The notes under the pieces are model-generated. The model did no database searches, was not told the origin of the DNA, and worked only from the letters and a program-made list of their open reading frames with translations. The position numbers were made by a program, and so were the translations under genes. This document shows positions 61,254 to 64,000 of a stretch of 64,000 nucleotides of DNA, one piece after another; within the stretch, counting starts at the first letter, position 1, and each line of letters opens with the position of its first letter. Origin of the DNA: Spirochaetales bacterium (GTDB taxonomy: Bacteria; Spirochaetota; Spirochaetia; SZUA-6; RPPD01); assembly GCA_016930675.1 (NCBI GenBank), contig JAFGGG010000006.1:1-64000 (forward strand). Direction: 5' to 3'.

Positions 61254-62360
61254 ATGGAACAGTTTATAAATTTGCATGAGCGGCTGGAAAGCGGGGATTG
61301 CCCGTGTTTCATAATCGCGGAGCTGGGTACGGGATATGCTCAGGATTTTCGGTATGCTCGAAAGCTTATCGACGCGGCAAAAAAAGCAGGAGCCGATTGT
61401 ATAAAAGTACAGATTGTGTTTGCGGATGAGATCGTACACCCGCTTTCGGGCGTTATTCCGCTTCCGTCAGGAAAAATCGCGCTTTATGAACATTTCAAAA
61501 CATGTGAAAAAAAATTGGATTACTATGCCCGCGTCAAGGAACACGCAGAGCAGCGCGGACTGCTGTTTTTATGCAGTGTTTTCGGCCGGAAAAGTCTGGA
61601 AATCGCCAAGGAATTGGATGTGTGCATGATAAAGGTCGCCTCACCCGAGCTGAACCATTATCCTCTTCTGAAAGAAATAGCACATTTAAACAAACCTGTC
61701 ATCCTTTCGTCAGGTGTTTCTACTTTAGATGATATTAAAAAGGCTTTGGCTGTCATAACGCAGAACGTAGCGCTCCTGCACTGTGTTACCAGTTACCCGA
61801 CGCCTGAAGACGAGTATAACTTAAAGGTTCTGCCCTCACTAAAAGCTCTGTTGAGAGTTCCCGTGGGAGTATCGGATCACACCCTGGATCCGGAGCTGAT
61901 ACCGACCGCGGCTATAATGTGCGGCGCAAAGATTGTGGAAAAACATTTTACTCTGTGTAAGCAAGGCGCTGCTTTGGATGATCCGATTGCTTTAACCGGG
62001 GTTGAATTCGAGCGGATGGTTAAGGCAATAAGAAGGGCGGAGGCCCTGCCTTTGGAAGATCTGTCGCTGTATCTAAACCAAACCTACGGCCGGGATCGTA
62101 TAAACGCGGTCCTGGGTGACGGGATAAAAAGATTAGCGGCTTCGGAGAAGGATAATTATAATACAACCAGGCGGTCTGTGCTCGCTCTCACAACCATCCA
62201 AAAAGGTGAAGTATTATCCGCGCAAAACATCGCACCGCTGCGCAGCGAAAAGAATCTTCCGTCCGGATTAAGCCCCGAGTTTTTAAGCGTAATCTGCGGT
62301 AAAAAAGCAAGCAGACGGATCCCGGCAGGCAAAGGGATTGTCTGGGATGATATAGACTGA
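61254..62360 (+). CDS. NeuB-type sialic acid / polyol-sugar synthase with SAF domain
   Basis: 368 residues. A TIM barrel (1-285) begins FIIAELGTGYAQDFRYARK and includes KVQIV, ASPELNHYPLLKE and GVSDHTLD; it condenses phosphoenolpyruvate with an amino sugar. A C-terminal SAF (antifreeze-like) domain follows at about 300-368. It could make N-acetylneuraminate, legionaminate or a related nonulosonate for glycan or flagellin decoration. No NeuA or NeuC partner is seen in the window. AAGGTGA lies 6 bp before the ATG. Confidence 0.85.
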   Translation: MEQFINLHERLESGDCPCFIIAELGTGYAQDFRYARKLIDAAKKAGADCIKVQIVFADEIVHPLSGVIPLPSGKIALYEHFKTCEKKLDYYARVKEHAEQRGLLFLCSVFGRKSLEIAKELDVCMIKVASPELNHYPLLKEIAHLNKPVILSSGVSTLDDIKKALAVITQNVALLHCVTSYPTPEDEYNLKVLPSLKALLRVPVGVSDHTLDPELIPTAAIMCGAKIVEKHFTLCKQGAALDDPIALTGVEFERMVKAIRRAEALPLEDLSLYLNQTYGRDRINAVLGDGIKRLAASEKDNYNTTRRSVLALTTIQKGEVLSAQNIAPLRSEKNLPSGLSPEFLSVICGKKASRRIPAGKGIVWDDID

Positions 62361-62362
62361 CA

Positions 62363-62448
62363 GCGATTCTGAATTTGCAGCATTCATATTGAATCGTATC
62401 ATTCAATACTTTGTGCTTTGCCCTATAAGAGGTCAAATTTAGAATCGC
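62363..62448. repeat. 86-bp element with 15-bp inverted ends
   Basis: GCGATTCTGAATTTG (62363-62377) and CAAATTTAGAATCGC (62434-62448) pair with one mismatch, matching the arm pattern of 27612 and 60926. It starts 2 bp after the NeuB-type stop codon, so it could end that transcript. The remainder of the gap to 62549 is without a gene. Confidence 0.6.
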
Positions 62449-62548
62449 CGCCGCCATTTTTCATGATAACCCGATACGCATCTGGTAAAATGAGAATTGC
62501 TGATGCACTGATTGACCAAATGAACGATTTCGCTTAAAATTCATAAAA

Positions 62549-64000
62549 ATGGAAAAAGTAAAACCCAGTCTCTCCAAAGAGAGTATCATTACCATTCTTT
62601 CCCTGTTAAAAAATTTTTACGACCAAGAAATATTTTCAGTGCTTATAAAAGAGTTCTATAATTCGGATTTGGACGTGAGTCTGTCTGCCATCACAGCCTC
62701 GGCTTCATTAGGTAATGAACTGGCAATTCCGCATTTGTACAGAATCTTAGAAAAAGGCGATCAGGCACAAAAAATCGCGGCCATTAAAACCCTTGCTGAA
62801 ATCAAGGCGCCTTCCTCGGTGAATATGCTTGTTAAATATTTTAACTTTTTTCAAGAACAGAGCATGCGTTTGGAAATCGTTAAAGCGCTGAATAAAATAG
62901 CTCCTCAGAACAATAAGGTCCTGCACCTGAACCGGCAGATTGTCAATAATAACGGACTTGCCATGGAATTAAGAGTACTTGCCGCCCAAGGCCTTATGGA
63001 AGCTCAGGATATAGGTTTTTTAAAAGGAGTAATTACCGGCACTTCCGGAGAAATAAGCGAACAGATTGTAAAGGGAATTATTCATTTACATAATGATACA
63101 GCTGCTTCCTTTGTTGAATATCTTATTGAAAAGGCGGATACCTTTTCTCCGCACATGTTAGGTCCTTTTTTAGGCGCATATCTTATTCATAAAAAGAGAC
63201 CGGAAAGTAAATTCATTTTAGAAAGATTAAAAAAAGGAGACAAGACTGTTCTTAATTCTCTGCTGAAATCAATATTGGAGTATAAAGCCGGTATCCAATA
63301 TCCGCTTAATGTTTTCAAATCGCTGCTTATTCTGCCTTACTTTGATAAAGAGTTGGAAGCACTTACCGGGGATAGTTTGGAACAGGTAATCGCGGAAATA
63401 AAAAATGAGCAGCCGTATCTGCTCAATGAACTCTCTGTAATTACCCTGGCCCATTTGGAAGCATTGTTCAATAACGTGAGAAAGAATTTTATCTCCATTA
63501 GCGATGTTACGCAAAAGGATATGCTTCTGATAGTTATTTTTGCTAATTTAATCGAGCGCTACGGAGACGAAATATTACTGCTTGATATTAAGGAATACTT
63601 GAGAGGGAGTCTTAGATTCAGCAAGCTTGAGCTTATCGAGAGTGTTAGAATAGTGTTGAAAAACGCAACAGACGAAGAAAAAAACCGTTTTAGTGCCTGT
63701 ATCCCCCTCTTGAACATGCAGAAAAAATCTATCAGCCTCCAGATTATAAATATACTTAATAAAATAGATTTCAAACGTCCCTTCAAATTAAGACGCTTAA
63801 ATAGATTTGTGCGGCTGGCGGGAGATTTAAATGTTAAAACCACAATAAAGCTGTTACAAAACATACTGGATTTCGCCCGTAAAGAGCATATTGTCTTCTT
63901 GGAAGAAACAAGCATTGTCAGTCTTTGTCAACTCTACGATAAAACCACAGTAGACGGAGCGTTACAATATTTTTCCGGTGCGGGGAAAAACCTGCCCGGT
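62549..64000 (+). CDS. HEAT-like helical-repeat protein (3' end outside window)
   Basis: The ATG at 62549 opens a frame that runs without a stop to the end of the window (484 codons), so the C-terminus is missing. Residues 40-120 resemble HEAT or armadillo repeats (VSLSAITASASLGNELAIPHL and AIKTLAEIKAPSSVNML). The rest is helical, with Leu/Ile-rich units and no membrane or catalytic segment. No closer family is recognised. Such proteins are scaffolds. There is no clear ribosome-binding site, so the exact start is tentative. Confidence 0.7.
   Translation, partial: MEKVKPSLSKESIITILSLLKNFYDQEIFSVLIKEFYNSDLDVSLSAITASASLGNELAIPHLYRILEKGDQAQKIAAIKTLAEIKAPSSVNMLVKYFNFFQEQSMRLEIVKALNKIAPQNNKVLHLNRQIVNNNGLAMELRVLAAQGLMEAQDIGFLKGVITGTSGEISEQIVKGIIHLHNDTAASFVEYLIEKADTFSPHMLGPFLGAYLIHKKRPESKFILERLKKGDKTVLNSLLKSILEYKAGIQYPLNVFKSLLILPYFDKELEALTGDSLEQVIAEIKNEQPYLLNELSVITLAHLEALFNNVRKNFISISDVTQKDMLLIVIFANLIERYGDEILLLDIKEYLRGSLRFSKLELIESVRIVLKNATDEEKNRFSACIPLLNMQKKSISLQIINILNKIDFKRPFKLRRLNRFVRLAGDLNVKTTIKLLQNILDFARKEHIVFLEETSIVSLCQLYDKTTVDGALQYFSGAGKNLPG

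Overview
The window looks like a chromosome segment of a free-living Gram-negative-type bacterium, most probably a spirochaete. Pointers are a def-fmt-PASTA protein cluster, abundant HD-GYP and PilZ (c-di-GMP) proteins, several cyclic-nucleotide-binding proteins, an adenylate cyclase fused to an NTPase, many lipoproteins, and exported proteins built of TPR, WD40, ankyrin and LRR repeats. There is no rRNA, prophage, insertion sequence or CRISPR array. The taxonomic call is an inference from gene content only.

Layout. 1-3070: a zinc-uptake operon (regulator, znuA, znuC, znuB) behind a promoter holding two tandem 15-bp operators. 3323-4523: a histidine phosphatase and a membrane-anchored C39-type peptidase. 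4571-10288: a signalling cluster of three STAND/AAA-like NTPases (one with PEGA domains, one fused to an adenylate cyclase) plus an outer-membrane-like TPR protein. 10338-17046: mixed genes including an HD-GYP protein, a TGS-nucleoside kinase, a PilZ protein and membrane proteins. 17117-21880: a GH31 glucosidase with a GPH-type sugar symporter that carries a seven-bladed beta-propeller inserted in a periplasmic loop. 22063-27553: tRNA-Thr, a radical SAM protein, two cyclic-nucleotide-binding proteins, an amidohydrolase and an HD-GYP gene behind a near-perfect sigma-54 promoter. 27804-32385: def, fmt, PASTA protein, tRNA-Gly and a divergent cysteinyl-tRNA synthetase. 32550-41994: an accessory stretch of exported repeat proteins, an FHA-LuxR regulator and an ECF-type sigma factor. 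42071-46287: a YegP-like protein, an M14 peptidase, hisG, hisI and a PAS-HD-GYP protein.

46290-53703 (minus strand) is the most striking part. An FMN riboswitch heads ribD-ribE-ribBA-ribH, and with only 20 bp between them this is followed by pantoate kinase, phosphopantothenate synthetase, panB and an MfnA-type decarboxylase. That is the archaeal route from ketopantoate to 4'-phosphopantothenate, with its own beta-alanine supply, in a bacterial genome and apparently in the flavin transcript. 53790-64000 holds a cNMP-binding protein, a NamZ-type muramidase, a QueG-like protein, a lysophospholipase-like hydrolase, a GNAT-like protein, serS, a NeuB-type synthase and the start of a HEAT-like protein.

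Two families of non-coding repeats are scattered through the intergenic spaces: a three-hairpin element of about 100-150 bp built round a CCAGCAAAGCTGG core (copies at 117, 11511, 56900, 57842 partial, 60745 and 61063) and an AT-rich element of about 85-90 bp bounded by 15-18 bp inverted repeats (27612, 60926, 62363). Neither carries a gene.
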